The notes: generated by a model from the letters alone, not told the origin. Positions 45,395 through 57,950 are shown, counted from the stretch's first letter. The stretch: 64,000 nucleotides of DNA from Oscarella lobularis (GCF_947507565.1 NC_089186.1:620001-684000); one strand, 5' to 3'. Program-made: numbers and translations.

Positions 45395-46215
45395 ATGTTA
45401 ATTTGCGCGTGCGCAAAGACCTACTTCTCGCCGCGCCAGCTGCGCCGAGTGAATCCACTCGTAGGAGAGCGATCTCGAACCGTACGCACTTGCGCGTCCT
45501 CGCGTGCCGTTCACATTAGGGTATTTTGGCATTCTCGTTTTCTTTTCACCACTGGGACCCCCTTTCTCACCTCCGATCCTTTCCGTCTTATCTATGCCTA
45601 TGCGTTTTCTAGATGGCTGCGCTTGTTCTTGCAGCGACGAAGAAGATCCGTGCTGCATTCGTAAGCGCCCAGCACGTTCTCTTTCACGTACGCAATTGAT
45701 TCACGTCATCGCCAATTCCCGTTCTAAAAATCAGCGTGTCGTCTTTTTTGACATGGGAATGTAGCGCCGACGAAGATCAATCAATTTTTTTGAGGTTTTT
45801 TATGATGGGGCCCCGTGGACTCGGAGTTTAGAGTGCGGGATTCTCAGTCACAGTGACACACGCGACGCCGATTGCCTGGCGTGCCACTGTGTAATCAAGG
45901 GGGTTTGGGGTTCAGGAGTGAGGCTGGTATCTTGACAGTGTATGAGGCTTCTTTTGTTTGTGTGTGACACTCACAGGGAGTGTGAAGGGGGACGACGCGC
46001 ATTCGGAACGTAGAAGTCGTGCTTGGTTTTTTGCTATGTTAGTGTGCACGGGTCGTTTCCCCGGTTTAAGGGTTAGGGCAGCTGTAAAGGTTTAGTATCT
46101 CTTTTCTCCGGAACGTGTCTATCTAACTAGCAGCCGCCGCTTCGGTTACACCGTTTTAGTGGAATACTTAGGTTGTGATATCTGTATATTATTTTAGGTC
46201 ATGATCTAGGTTTGT
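45395..46215 (+). repeat. Dispersed repeat family A, copy 3
   Basis: Matches copy 1 from about 13620 to 14520 with internal deletions: GAGCGATCTCGAACCGTACG, the AGCAGCGACGAAGAAG-type block, CACTGTGTAATCAAGGG and the TAGCAGCCGCC element. Short frames in it are not shared between copies and are not counted as genes. Confidence 0.6.
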
Positions 46216-46974
46216 TTTTAGGATTATTTATAGATCAAGGAGATGCCATGAGGAGACGTAGTCGTATTACTTAAGTCAATAATATGATCTTGGATCGAGA
46301 ACTTTATTAAAGTAAAATCTTGAAGAGATTACGTCGTAGAAAAATTTGAAGTAAGTTAAGATTAATTGAAGGTGATTGATCTATACTTGCTGCGTTTTCT
46401 CTTCTAGGCCCGTGGCAATGAACTGATATAAAAACAATTTAATTCAGCTGAGAAAATGAGACGGTCAGCGTTTTTGCAAGCGTATGATGAAACGAAAATT
46501 TTGCTGCACGTCATTGTTTGAAGCAGGAGATTGATTTAGGCGCGTGGGCAACGTGCGTACGTTCTCACGAATCTTGCGCACTTATCTGGAGATGTCAGCG
46601 ATTTTTATTTTGTGCGATTTAGTTCGTTTTAATTACGTGTTAGTAGGGCACTTTGATTTTCTCGTTCTTTATTTTCTGCACTACTGTAGGAGTGAGTTAT
46701 CTTTTCTCGCAGTACATACATCCTAATTAGAGGACGAATGGATGGGCATGGAATAGCGTTGAATATATGACGTCGGAAGAGGAGAAAAGACGAAAAAATG
46801 GATTCCTTTTTTAGATAACGTTAATTATTAGTTGGCATGGTAGCATAGCGAGATGGTCCTGAGCATGACCTAGATTCGAAAAGTGCTCCAGGACAGACTC
46901 TCCAGGACCGCCTTTTTGCGAAGGCGTCGCGTGAATGTAGATTAAAGCGCGTCGCGAACACGAGGCGTCCAGTG
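46216..46974. other. Gene-poor interval with a weak tRNA-like stretch
   Basis: A/T-rich DNA. Bases 46835-46915 contain an A-box-like TGGTAGCATAGCGAGATGG and a poor B-box-like AGATTCGAA, next to repeat B. This could be the head of a tRNA-derived SINE, but no cloverleaf is convincing. Confidence 0.3.
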
Positions 46975-47345
46975 TTATAGAAATTTTATTGCAAGTAACC
47001 ACGGAAGTAAACCGGAAGTTCTCAAAAAAATTTTCGCGGGGGTCTTGCATTTCGCTGTCCACCTGCGCAAACCGCAAGGGCTCGCGCAGGCTTCGGTTGG
47101 GTGGGGGTCAACCTCGCTACTCCCCCGTCGGAGTTAGAGCCTGTTTAGTCTCCCGGCTCGGACGCCTGGGACCGGCAGCGCTCGGATGTGAGTGCTGACG
47201 GCCTGGTTCCAGGGGGACCGCTATTGTAACCCACCGCGTCTTGCCCAAGTGGGGTGGCAGTTTAACACTCATGCCACTGGAGTAGGGGTTGGGCTCCCCT
47301 GCGTTTGAGCCGTGGCTCAAGAGTTGCCGCCTGTTGGGCTTTCCT
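46975..47345 (-). repeat. Dispersed repeat family B, copy 2 (inverted)
   Basis: Reverse-complement match to 18806-19140; the core at 47095-47330 is over 90% identical by eye. It carries about 45 extra GC-rich bases with two CTCGCGCAGG-like direct repeats absent from copy 1. The T-rich end near 46980 faces left. Confidence 0.6.
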
Positions 47346-48844
47346 ATGTGCCTGTGCAAAATCCTTTTAGCAAAGCTCTTGCTTCTAGTTGTCTTCTACG
47401 CAGAAACGCTCAAAAATGGCCAAACTTTGCATATGCGAATGAGCTTGCCTTAGCCTTCTTATGTTGAGGCTATCTGCATCTCACTACGCTTCAGGATACA
47501 ATAGCACATACGATAGAACGTATTCTACATCAAAATGATCAATGCAAAATAGATTGACCTATATATATACAACTGCAAAATGCACCGATTATCTCTCATG
47601 TGACTCACTGGGTCAATATACAGAACTTCTCCAAACTAATAAGGCGGATCTAAACGAGTCTAAACGAGTCTAAACGATCTAGACGAGTCTATGCATCGAT
47701 GTGGCATTTTAGATGTATCGGACCTCGCTTTTTCCTTGAAAACTCGGAGTTTTGCGAGATAGAAAGCGCTGAGACGGCGCACGATAATATAAGAAGCGAA
47801 AAATTTCCATCCTAAAAACGAACAATGACATACATGGTTGTTCAGATTCACTTGAATCCTGAAGCTCACATTATTTAGTGACGAATTGATTTTTACTACG
47901 TTCACGGATCCTCTCTAACGCATGCGACCAAGTCGCTCCGCTCTGAATCTCCAAACATATGACAGTGCAAGGGGCAAGATCGAGCAAGAGCACTGAGGCC
48001 ATATAAGATGCGAATCGTCTGCATTGAAAAAAAAATGAGGAGCCGTCCTACAGTACGTAGATTGGATTACCGTTTAAATTTAACGGCACGCAAGACGCAA
48101 TTGACGCTCTTTCTTTGAAAATGATTTAATCATTGACCTAGATATCTGAGGATTTTGTGAAGACATTTCAATATAATGAGAGTACCATATCGACGCTGTG
48201 AAGCGCCTGCGTCACGCTGATCAGAAGCGACGTGCGCAAATTCCTACCATAGATGACGTTCTAGGCAACCTGCACACTGGTGTCTAAAGCCCTTTGCGCT
48301 TGTTGCCTCAAGCAAATGACGTAGAGCATATATGCTGATACCTAAACCCGATCGAGCCTCTGAATAAAATGTCGAACACTGAAGCGACGCTGTCTTGCCG
48401 TGAAACGTGGAAAAAACGCGGAAACGATTGACAAGGGAGGAGGTTTGCGTGCGAGAGACGAAGGATTGCTTGTTTGCGAGCGGATGCAGACTTTCAGGTG
48501 TCCAAGAGGAGGCCCGCGTCCCCATCTGTACGAGAAATCCGCAACTGAGTCGTAAAGACACCAAATTGCATAACTTACAGTATCTCTCACGCGGAGAATC
48601 CGAGATTCGAGAGAGTTCCTGACCCGAAGGGCTGCGCGGCGTGCGTTATGCACGTGACGTCAGGTAAAACACAAATATTCCTAGCGATAATGAACTTTAT
48701 CAGAGCTTCAATGGTTGCACAGCTACTTCAGAAAAAACGTTTTTATAAAGCTGCTAGCAGCACCTAAACATAAAATAAAAATACAAGCGGTAACCAATGT
48801 AGAACAATATCAGCTATAGTAAGAATCCTTTAGGAGAGTTTAGA
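47346..48844. other. Gene-poor interval
   Basis: About 1.5 kb with no supported exon. A short tandem of GAGTCTAAAC units lies at 47650-47690. The right end should carry the 3' untranslated part of the ankyrin kinase gene. Confidence 0.4.
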
Positions 48845-51800
48845 CTAAGAAATGTAACTTTTTACGGATCGACGTTGCGGCAACATTGGAAGCACCAAAG
48901 TTACCTGATCTTCTCCATGCAACCTACCCTTTACCAATCTTTTCGGATAGCACCGATCGTATTCTTCTGACTCTTGAACTCGTTCCAATTGAGCCAAACA
49001 CTCGGCGGCAGTCGGCCTCGCGTTTGCATCAACGCAAATCATACCGCGACACATTTTCTTCACCGCGAGATGACCGACGTCAGCAGCTTGTTCGAATCGA
49101 TGACTGGCAACAGGCAGTTCCCCAGTCATCAATTCAACAAGGGTAACTCCTAGACTACACACGTCGGCCATCTTTGTATTATGCGCCGCCCCGTGAATGT
49201 TGTCTGGCCTTCGCTCCGGAGCCACATATTGGGGACTCAACGGGCCAGCGGAGAGAGAAATTTCGGCTAAGCGAGCGGCACCCAAATCGCATACTTTAGC
49301 CTCCATCAACGACGTTACGACCACGTTAGAGGGACGGACGTCACCGTGGAGAACCCCCTCGGGCCCGAGCTGGTGGAGATACGCAATTCCTGCCGTCGTT
49401 CCCAGAGCGAGATCAATCTGCTCGCGTAAGGACAAAGACCATTTTGTACGAAGAGCGGCTCTGATGACGTCCGATAGTGAGCCTTCGAGAAGTTCGGTGA
49501 TGATTCGGAATGGAACGCCGTTCTCCGTTGTTACGCCGCATAGGAAGACAACGTTGGGATGGCGAGCGCGAACGCAGACGGAAATTTCTTGTTGAAAGAG
49601 ACGAAGGTGGTAGTCAGTGTTCAAAAACTCGTAGAACATTTTGACAGCAACAGGGCAGCCGCGCCAGTAACCCACTCTAACTTCTAAGAAAAAAAACCCT
49701 TTAGTGTTGGGTAAAAAGTGAAACCTCGTCTTTACGGTCACCCACAGGTCAAGTTTTTTATCATATCTGGTAATCATGGTAGAATTTGGTTTGTAAGCAC
49801 GCGTGCGCTTATGACCTTAAGTATAGCGATGGAATATGAGATTGATTACATAGCTACAAAACGCGGCACCAGCGCATTCGAATAAGAGTGCCGCTTATAG
49901 CTGAGGTGCGGATACAAACCAGATTCTGCAATATTTTGAAATGCGGTCGTTTATTCGACCGTTGCGGGTCGCATTAGAAACGTGGTCCCCTTATCAAGGT
50001 AGCCGCTAAACAAGGCTCCACGGTACAGTGCCTTATTGACTATTACCTCCATAGCCACCGTCGCCCAGCTTTAGGTCCGTCATTTTGACATCGCCGATTG
50101 GAATGTGAAGAAATTCTTCCTCGTTTTTTGCTTTTTTTAGTTGCCTCTCCTTCTCGGCTTTTTCTTCAATGACAGCCTTCAATTCATCCTGCATTTCTTG
50201 GTAAAGGCCCTTTAATTTTGCTGAAAGATAACAATTCATGCATATGACAATTGCACTCTTAATAGATGTATCCATACCGTTTTCAACACTCAGACCATCA
50301 TATCCTTTCTGAGCGTTCTCAAATTTCAAGTTTTCTTCTTCAACAGCGGCTTTCAAAAGATCTTTAATAAATGAAATGAGAAATCAGACAGCGCCTTAGG
50401 CATGGAAAGATAAATTTTGCATGCTCTTACCGTGCGTCTTTTGCGCTACTGCGAATCTTTCCTCGTAGAGCTCGATAATTTTTTCTGCAAACATGAATTA
50501 TCGAAAAAGTCAACTTCTCATAATATGGCGTCCTACCGTGGTCAAGTCTCATTGCAAAGTTCTCTTTCTTTGCGTTCTCAATCTGAACATCATTCACCTC
50601 AGCATCAGCTTTTAGTTGCGCTAAAATACGCTTAGCCTAGAAGTCGGCATGATTCAAAGCTTTACCGATTTCTCTTTCAGCAGCAGCTATTCTCTCTTCG
50701 AAGAACTCCACGTTTTTTGCTAAATCAAGGATCAGTTTTAAGACAAATACACTCTATTATACCGTTTTCGCGTCTCATAGCATCAGCCTCTTTTCTTCCA
50801 CTCTCAATTTCAACTTCCTTGTCTTCAGCAAAAGCCTTTAATTGTGCTATTTAAAAAACAAGTGAACGAAACAACTGAATCGATGAATCGCCTATACCAA
50901 TTTCACAAATTTTAGCATCAAGTAACCTGCTCTTCTCTTCTGCCTCGCTTTTAAATTTTGCTACAAAGAGCGGGCTTCAAAAAAGTTTACCCTATCATAG
51001 ATTGACTTACTTAAAACAGCCTCATCAGCTGCTTCCTTGGCTTTGTGCTCCGCTTTCATTTCTGCAGCCGCATCCAGCAAGCGAGCCAGCTCTCCTTCCC
51101 TTCTAGACAAGGCAAGAGAGACTTCTTCCAACTGTTGCTTCCATTTATTTTCCTGAAAATTGTTGGCAACAGGTTTGTTATGCAATAAGGAGATGCTCTT
51201 ACGTGGGTGCCAGCAACGAAGTCTTTGTTCTCCTCTCTTGGAGAGGGAAGACGAACCTCTTGCTTTGCCAACTTGGTGCGAAGTATAGCGATTTCCTGTA
51301 CCAGCTCATCTCTTTCCTAAATACATACAGTTCTAGGCAACGAATCGGTGGCATGTTATGTATACCTGAGGAGAAGTCCACTTCAAAGGATCTTCAGAGC
51401 ACTGAATAATATTGATCTGATATGAACACGGTAAATTACCAATAATCGCTTTCCTAATCAGCACAATTGACCTCTTTGAGAAAATAAGCAGCTTCTTTGC
51501 TTCCACTAGCTGTTGCTTTTGACAGAAATCGCCGACTCTCCTTATTTCAACTTTGACATAGACTATAGACTCGATTCTTTCACATTAACTTTACCAGCCC
51601 CAGTTGCGATGCTTTGATTCCCGCTTTGACAAACCGGTGAAATAAATCTAGCCGCCCTCCAATGAGCGCCACATCCAAAGCAGATTCTCCATTTTTCGTC
51701 CATGCGTATATATTGGAACCTTTTTTCAACAGCAAATCAATGACATTGTCACAGCCAAATTCAATGGCAGTCAGAAGAGGAGTGCATCCCCACTAATAAG

Positions 51801-54800
51801 AATAGAAACCAGATCAGCAAAGAAAGGCTGGCACTACATGAATATATATACACACATTATCTCGAGCCTCGCTGTTTGCACCTTTCAAAATCAACAGTTG
51901 AGCTATCGTATCTAAATCCCGCTGAGCAACCAAATGAAGAACTGCGTTCAAATCCTAATGGTGATTAAACCGAAACTACAAAAACAAAGCCAGAAAACTA
52001 GTGCAACACAAACTTGGTCAGGAAAACTGGTTAGAAGTGACTCTGCTACATCGTAATGGTTTTCGATGCAGGCTAAAGCCAATGCCCCATGTCCTTCCTA
52101 GAAAAAGTCCTTGAAGCGAAACTGAAAAATTTGCTTAATTAAGAACTGCCTTATCAAGTGCGTGAGGATTGCAGCCCTTGTTAAGAAGAAAATCGGCAGA
52201 CTCAATATGCCCATTACAAACTGCATAAAGAAACGGCGTTCGCCCCCACTAAAAAGTTCGCAATACAAAGACGTCATTTCTTTGGGTTGCCTTATCAAAT
52301 CAAACTTTGTCTTGGGCTTCGATGTTGGCGCCCCTGTCAATCAGAAGATCGGCAACCACCGGCTTATTCCATTTAGCTGCCATATGAAGCGGAGTAAAGC
52401 CAAACTAGTAAAGCAAGTTTCAACTAGAACGGAACACGTAATGACCTACGTCATCTTTGTCAGCCACCAAACATCGGACTTCGAGGAGTTTTTTTGCTAT
52501 TTCTACTTTTCCACTGGCACTTGCAGCTGCCAATGATCCCATCCCAAACTGCAAGTCAGAAGTCAGAGTAAGTCAGTAAGTAAGACGTGATCCTGTGACA
52601 TGAAAGACTTTCCTTATTCTTTGCATGGATGTTGCATTCGCCAAGTATTAAAACTTCAAGCATACGCAGATTGCCCGTTGCGGAGCAGCAGAGAATCGGA
52701 GTGCCTCCGTTCTAGATATCCAAATGAAAAAGTTTACAACAATGGCAAATTAATTCAGTAGAGAAAGCTCTTTAATCTTACTTCATCTTTGGCTTCAAGA
52801 TCTGCACCATTTTTAATCAGAAATTCTGCTAGTACATGATGCCCTTTGCCAGCAGCCTTGTGCAAGGAAGTAGCTCCACACTAAATGATTGAATAAAATT
52901 ATCTGTGCAAGGGAGTTAATCACCTACAGAATGAGTTTTATTGACGTCCAATCCAAGTTGAAGCAACTTTTCAGCAAGTTCAAGGTTTCCCTTGGAACAT
53001 GCAATTGCCAAGGCACCATCTTCTTTCTGAAGAAAAAAAATGTACTGTTATAAAACTAAGCACGCATTGCAAAGAACATTGCCTCGTTCTTGGCATGAAT
53101 ATTGCAATTTTTGGATACCAGGAACTCGACCGAATCAATGCGTTCGGCATTACAAGCAACGAGAAAGGGGGTTTCAGCTCTCTATTGGAACTCAAATAAT
53201 TGCCAACATGAAGTGCTAAAAGAAACAAGCACTTTGCTTTCAGCTTCCAGATTTGCGCCCTTTTCAATAAGAAATTCTGCTAGCTCGAAATGCCCTCTGG
53301 CAACTGCCCAGTGCAAAGAAGTATAGCCAGACTGGTTCACAGTGAATGAAAAATAGTGCACCAAAAAACAAAAAAAGGTACGTTCTTACGAAATGAGCTT
53401 CGTTGACGTCCAGTCCCAGTTGAACTAACTTTTTGGCAATCCTAAGATTCCCATTCCAACTCGCCATTGCCAAGGCTCCGTCTCCTCTCTACATACCTCC
53501 TTCCTACTCACAGCTAAACGCCGCGAAACAACTGACCTTGCTCTTGGAACGTACATCGCAACCTGCGGCGATCAGAAGATCGATCATGTCCACGCATTGG
53601 CAGTCACAGGCCACGAGGTAAGGCGTGTATCCAGACTGAAAGCACAAAAGCTATCCATCTCATGCAGAGAAAAACAATCCTACACTCACATCGGCACGAC
53701 CTTCGAGCCTAGCCCCTTTGCTGATAAGAAATTCAGCCACTTTAAGGTGCCCATTTTTAGCGGCCCAGTGCAAAGAGGAGTAGCCGTCCTAGGTAACAAA
53801 TGCAGCACCAAAGACGCTACATCATTGCTGCCTGGCTGCCTACCACTTCTGCTTCGTTGGGGTCCAAACCGAGGTTAATCAATTTCTCAGCGAGTCTCAG
53901 GTTTCCATCCCAGCTCGCTATTGCCAGGGCTCCGTCTCCTCGCTAAAAAGATGTACATATAATAAATATTCACAAAAGCTTGCAGCAAAAAAGAAAGCCT
54001 TTTTCTTAGCATGAATGTTGCAGCCTTTGGAAACCAAGAGATCAATGATTCCAACGCGATCAAAAGAACAAGCAACAAGAAAAGGTGTCAGCCCAGACTA
54101 GAAAAGAGTGCAAGAATATTTAGCTGTATGAGGATGAATTACCTCGGCTCTGTCTTCAAGTCTGGCCCCATTTTCTATTAGATATGAAGCAGTTTCCGCA
54201 TGCCCACGATCAGCTGCACAGTGCAACGGCCTGTAGTCATTCTAAAAATAACATAAAATAAGCGATTATATAATTAACTGAACGAAATATTGAATCTACT
54301 CCGTGGACATCATAGACGGAGAAACCCAGTTTCATAACTTTTTTCACCATTGGAATATGACCTCGGAAACACGCCAAAGCCAGAGCTCCATCGCCATGCT
54401 AAAAAATTAAAACACAAATAAATTAAAAAATACTATTAATTAGCTAATTAATTAATTATTCAAGTACTGACATCGTTCACTGCATAGATGTTGCAGCCCT
54501 TCCTCACAAATAAATCGACGCCTTTAACAGATCCCCGATTGACAGCAAAAAGGAACCCAGTTGTTCTACGCTATTGTGAAAAAAAATTGAACAGAGCCTA
54601 AAACAGGAGTCAATTTACCTTGTCGACTGAACTCTCGATGTCCCATCCTGCCAGGAGAAGATATTTAGCCACGTCCAAAGAATTGCACATAATTGCACAC
54701 GCCATTGCATTCATGCCGTCCTACATGAATCCCACATATGACAATCATTGAATTTAGAAAAAGTAATTGCTTCTAGAAGTAGCTCATTGCTGGCGTAGCA

Positions 54801-55039
54801 GGAGCAAAAGGCAAATTTTAGGAAACTTTCCAAACTAGATAATGCTGCGAGAAGGAATATGGAGTATCAAATACCTCGTTTACAACGGTTTTCCACTCGT
54901 CGGGATATTCCAACACGAATGGGACAACGCGCTTCACTTTTTTGCTTGCGATGGCCGCGAAGAAAGCTGAAACCAACCTAGCAGGACATGATAACGCACC
55001 GGCGGAGGTACTGCCGGCAGCTCTTCCGACGGATTCCAT
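48845..55039 (-). CDS. Ankyrin-coiled-coil-TKL kinase
   Basis: Exon 1 is 55039-54875 (MESVGRAAGSTSAGALSCPA). Then about 20 ankyrin repeats follow, nearly one per exon of about 95 bases with introns of about 50-60 bases, from 54.72 to 51.60 kb. They cycle in threes: RGDGALAIASWDGN, DGYSSLHWAAKNGH and SGYTPYLVACDCQC types. A coiled coil of short exons spans about 51.4-50.1 kb. The kinase begins LGDGGYG near 50.05 kb and continues across a phase-1 intron as EVRVGYWRGCPVAVKMF in the last exon, 49683-48845. The catalytic loop is HGDVRPSNVV, with DLG and APERR. The Asp is kept but the HRD Arg and loop Lys are changed, as in the Kelch kinases. There is no signal peptide. It is a cytosolic sensor-type kinase; its ligand is unknown. 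Confidence 0.85.
51600..54720 (-). repeat. Higher-order ankyrin exon array (period of three)
   Basis: Start positions of the GDGALA-type exon near 54396, 53943, 53490 and 53027 are about 455 bases apart, each followed by a LHWAA-type and a PFLVAC-type exon. Units 15-17 (52.55-52.15 kb) keep the order in diverged form. The array therefore grew by copying blocks of three exons, more recently at the 5' half. Confidence 0.75.
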
Positions 55040-55059
55040 AGTTTTGTTTGTTTGCGCAT

Positions 55060-55400
55060 GCGCGCTCAGAATCTTCTTCCCCCAAGCTCACAGCCTTCTT
55101 GGTGTGGACGAGAGCGCATTTGCGGTGCAAATGGCTCTTGCGCGGCGAGCTGTAAGATCGGCTCGATCCAAAGCGACGACATATCGAACTTCACCTCAAG
55201 CAGGCTGTAGGTCTTCGTAGTACTTTCTTTCGCTTCAGCGGCGTGGCCTCCTTTTTTTCCGGCTAGACGGAAAATTTGTTTGTCTACGTGGACCGCGTTC
55301 GATCTAACTTCTATAGGCTCGTTCAAGATGGCAGTTTCTCGACGCCAGTCCTCGTTGATGCATCTTTATCGGGCCGGGATCACTTGGTTTTTTGACATGT
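55060..55400. promoter_or_regulatory. 5' flank shared with the CARD-Roc-COR gene
   Basis: Bases about 55185-55350 match 61690-61895: ATATCGAACTTCACCTCAA, GTAGGTCT, CGGCTAGACG, AAATTTGTT, TTCTAT/TAGGCTCG and TCGACGCCAGTC occur in order. Each lies upstream of a minus-strand gene start. They may be a shared promoter module spread by duplication. Confidence 0.55.
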
Positions 55401-55559
55401 CTAAGGGATAATACAAATAATAACTAAATTAAAGAAATTGACGAAACATCCAAACTAAAACAATGACATAAGCCAGCTAGAAACGCGACTTGAGTACTGT
55501 AGTTTAAAAATCGCCAAACCAGTAAAATAAAATTTACAGTACTTACCGGAGGTACTTGA

Positions 55560-57950
55560 GTACAGTTCTCACACTAACTGCTTCAAAAGCTGCCAAAATA
55601 TTGTCTACTTACTCTGAGTCTCCAAACAGCTCTTAATTCATACTTCTCTTCAATATTACTACGGTCCACACCAACCTCTTCAAACAACCTCAACAGCTGA
55701 CCAACTGTAGGTGATTTTGCCAGCGTCCACGCTTCGAGAATCTTGAACATTCGTACGAAGTTTCCGCCATACGATTACGAATTTCTTTGAGATCTTCAGA
55801 GTCGATGAGAAACATGCCGATCTCTTCCCATTTCGATCCTCTCACGGAGATTAAATTAAGGGAGACTGACTCTCTATCAACGGGAAAATTATCTGTTAAA
55901 GATTTTAGGAAAATACAGAGTGTATAGTCTTAGAAGTTACGTACTTCTTAGAAGAGACGGCGCCGCAACCCGCTCGGCTGGTGGATCGGTGTTCTAAAAG
56001 TGATAAGCAATTTAGAAAAAAAAAAGAATAAAAGTACTAATAATCCTACCCGTGAAGGAAAGTCTTCCTCTCTCTTACTAGCGCTACGACGTGGTGAGAT
56101 TTCCTTTTTATGAGAATCTCCGACCTAGACAGCGATTTTATAACAATTGATGTATTTATCCAAAATACCTCCTCTTCAGTCAGTATATACAAATCACAGA
56201 CGGGAGAATTCTGACCATTCTCCGGACGAACCGAAAACAAGACGTGATCAAAAGCCTTCTTCTTTACCTTCATTTCTACGTCAGCCATAGAGTACATAGC
56301 TGGATCTTCGTCGAGTTTTTTCAGATGCTTGCTGTCCAAGTAGAACCAGTTCAGTATAACTCCCGGGCTTCTCTCGTCGCACGCTCGCATCATCATGTCT
56401 TTAATTTCGGCTAACAACTCTTTTGCCACTTCCTCGCAGGCTCTTTTAATTGCTTGACCAACGAAGGATGACATCGATGCAACAGTGTCCTTTCTTTATT
56501 CCTAATTCAATGCGACTCTCGACGACTCTGTTGTCGACAATTCTAACTAATTTGACGCCGTCTTTCCACGCCTCACGACTCGTCATTTTGGCCATGCGAG
56601 AACAGCGAGATTGAAAGACGACGAATGACGACGGCGAGATATATATTATCGACGGAGAGAGAGCACTCGTTATCGCTGGCCTCGATACACGTCAAATGTC
56701 GCATCTTCGACCCAGGCGTCGTGACGAATTGAATGTTAAAGAAGAGCGGGAATCTGGAGTGACTTCCACCCGAATGCACAGATCTAGACAAAGAAGAACT
56801 CGAATCGCTTCTTCGACAGTCACCGTGTATGAAGACGGTGTTCCTCTTCTCTTGAGGTCGTTCTGAAAAGCTCTCAAAGCCGACTCGATGTCTTTCAATG
56901 ACACTTCGCCAGAGTTTTGGGACGGCAAGCCAAATGGGAAGTAGGGCGGAGCGAGGAGTGGACCGACGACGTGGTGATACAACCAGAGCGGTCGAAGACA
57001 AATTTGAGGACCCAGATTCACAATCTATGCGACAATAACAGCATGGATTAATACGAGTTTGACTACTTACTATCCCAGAAGAGTCGAGATAGTCAACGGA
57101 GACTTTTCACTAGTCTTCATCTAAACGGATTCCGATGTCTTTGGCAACCCACATCTCGAATTCTTCTAAAGTCGTAAAATTGCGCAATGAAGACTTTCTT
57201 TCTTCTTTAGGAAGACTGAGCTTCTGTTCAATAACATGGCAGCTAGCTAGAGCTTGGGCACCTCATCGGCTTCCTGCGCATGTCAAAATACCGTTCGAAT
57301 TAAATATTTAGGCGATTAGACGACTCTACCCTTAGCATATTTTCCCGAATGGCTTCCAGCTTTCGTCGGAAGTCGTTCATGCGAAGTGAAGTGCTTTTAC
57401 TGCAATCCATTTCAAACAGGTGTAAAATATTAAACGTGTCTCTGAAGTCTTCCTGGAGAGTTCGGGCAACTCGTTTCAGCTGAAAGCTTTCAATTCCCGC
57501 CTCCTCTTCAAAATCAATTAAATTGAAAATGATTAGATTACAAAGACGTGACGTCAGATGAGAGTATTGCGTGCGAAGCGCATGCAGCCTTCAAAAACGC
57601 ACACCAATAGCGCCCAATCTCAAGAAAAACGATTTTGACGCCATCTGGTGTCCATCACAAAAGCGAAGAACGAGAAAAAATATCGTATTTTAGTGTCGGA
57701 AGAAGAGACCGTATGCGCTGTGGAAATTTGGCTGGGCACCAATGTCCCACGTCGATCCTTTGCCAACTCCCGCAAATTCACTGGTATGGATTTTAACCCC
57801 GGGTGTGCGATCTTCTTCTTTGGGTCGGGGAAAAGCATGCACGGTCAGCAAATTCAAGCAAGATGGCTGCGGAGTTTAAGAAGTGAATTGATAAGCGTAG
57901 TTTTTCCCGCCATTTCGTTGGCAACTCCGCACAATTTAAGAGTTGGAGTT
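55560..57950 (-). pseudogene. Decayed Roc-COR-Death gene
   Basis: Collinear with the gene at 1-1759. The Roc P-loop remnant (ANEMAGKTTLINSLL near 57910) has lost the first Gly of GDEMAGKT, and stop codons follow soon after. The G3 remnant WDIGAQPNFHSAYGLFF and the COR part (GPLLAPPYFPFGLPS, RSPGVILNWFYLDSKHLKKL) are easy to recognise. Near 55850-55620 a Death-like domain (KWEEIGMFLIDSEDLKEI, then AWTLAKSPTVGQLLRLFEEV) is present but out of frame between its halves. Several stops and frame shifts mean no full protein. It lacks an ankyrin part and sits head-to-tail between the ankyrin kinase and the CARD gene. Confidence 0.75.

Noticed and set aside
45395-46215. Small genes in the family A repeat
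   Set aside because: Open frames are not shared by the other copies of the repeat and have no recognisable domain.
46835-46915. tRNA gene
   Set aside because: An A-box-like stretch is present but the B box is poor and no cloverleaf folds; at best a SINE head.
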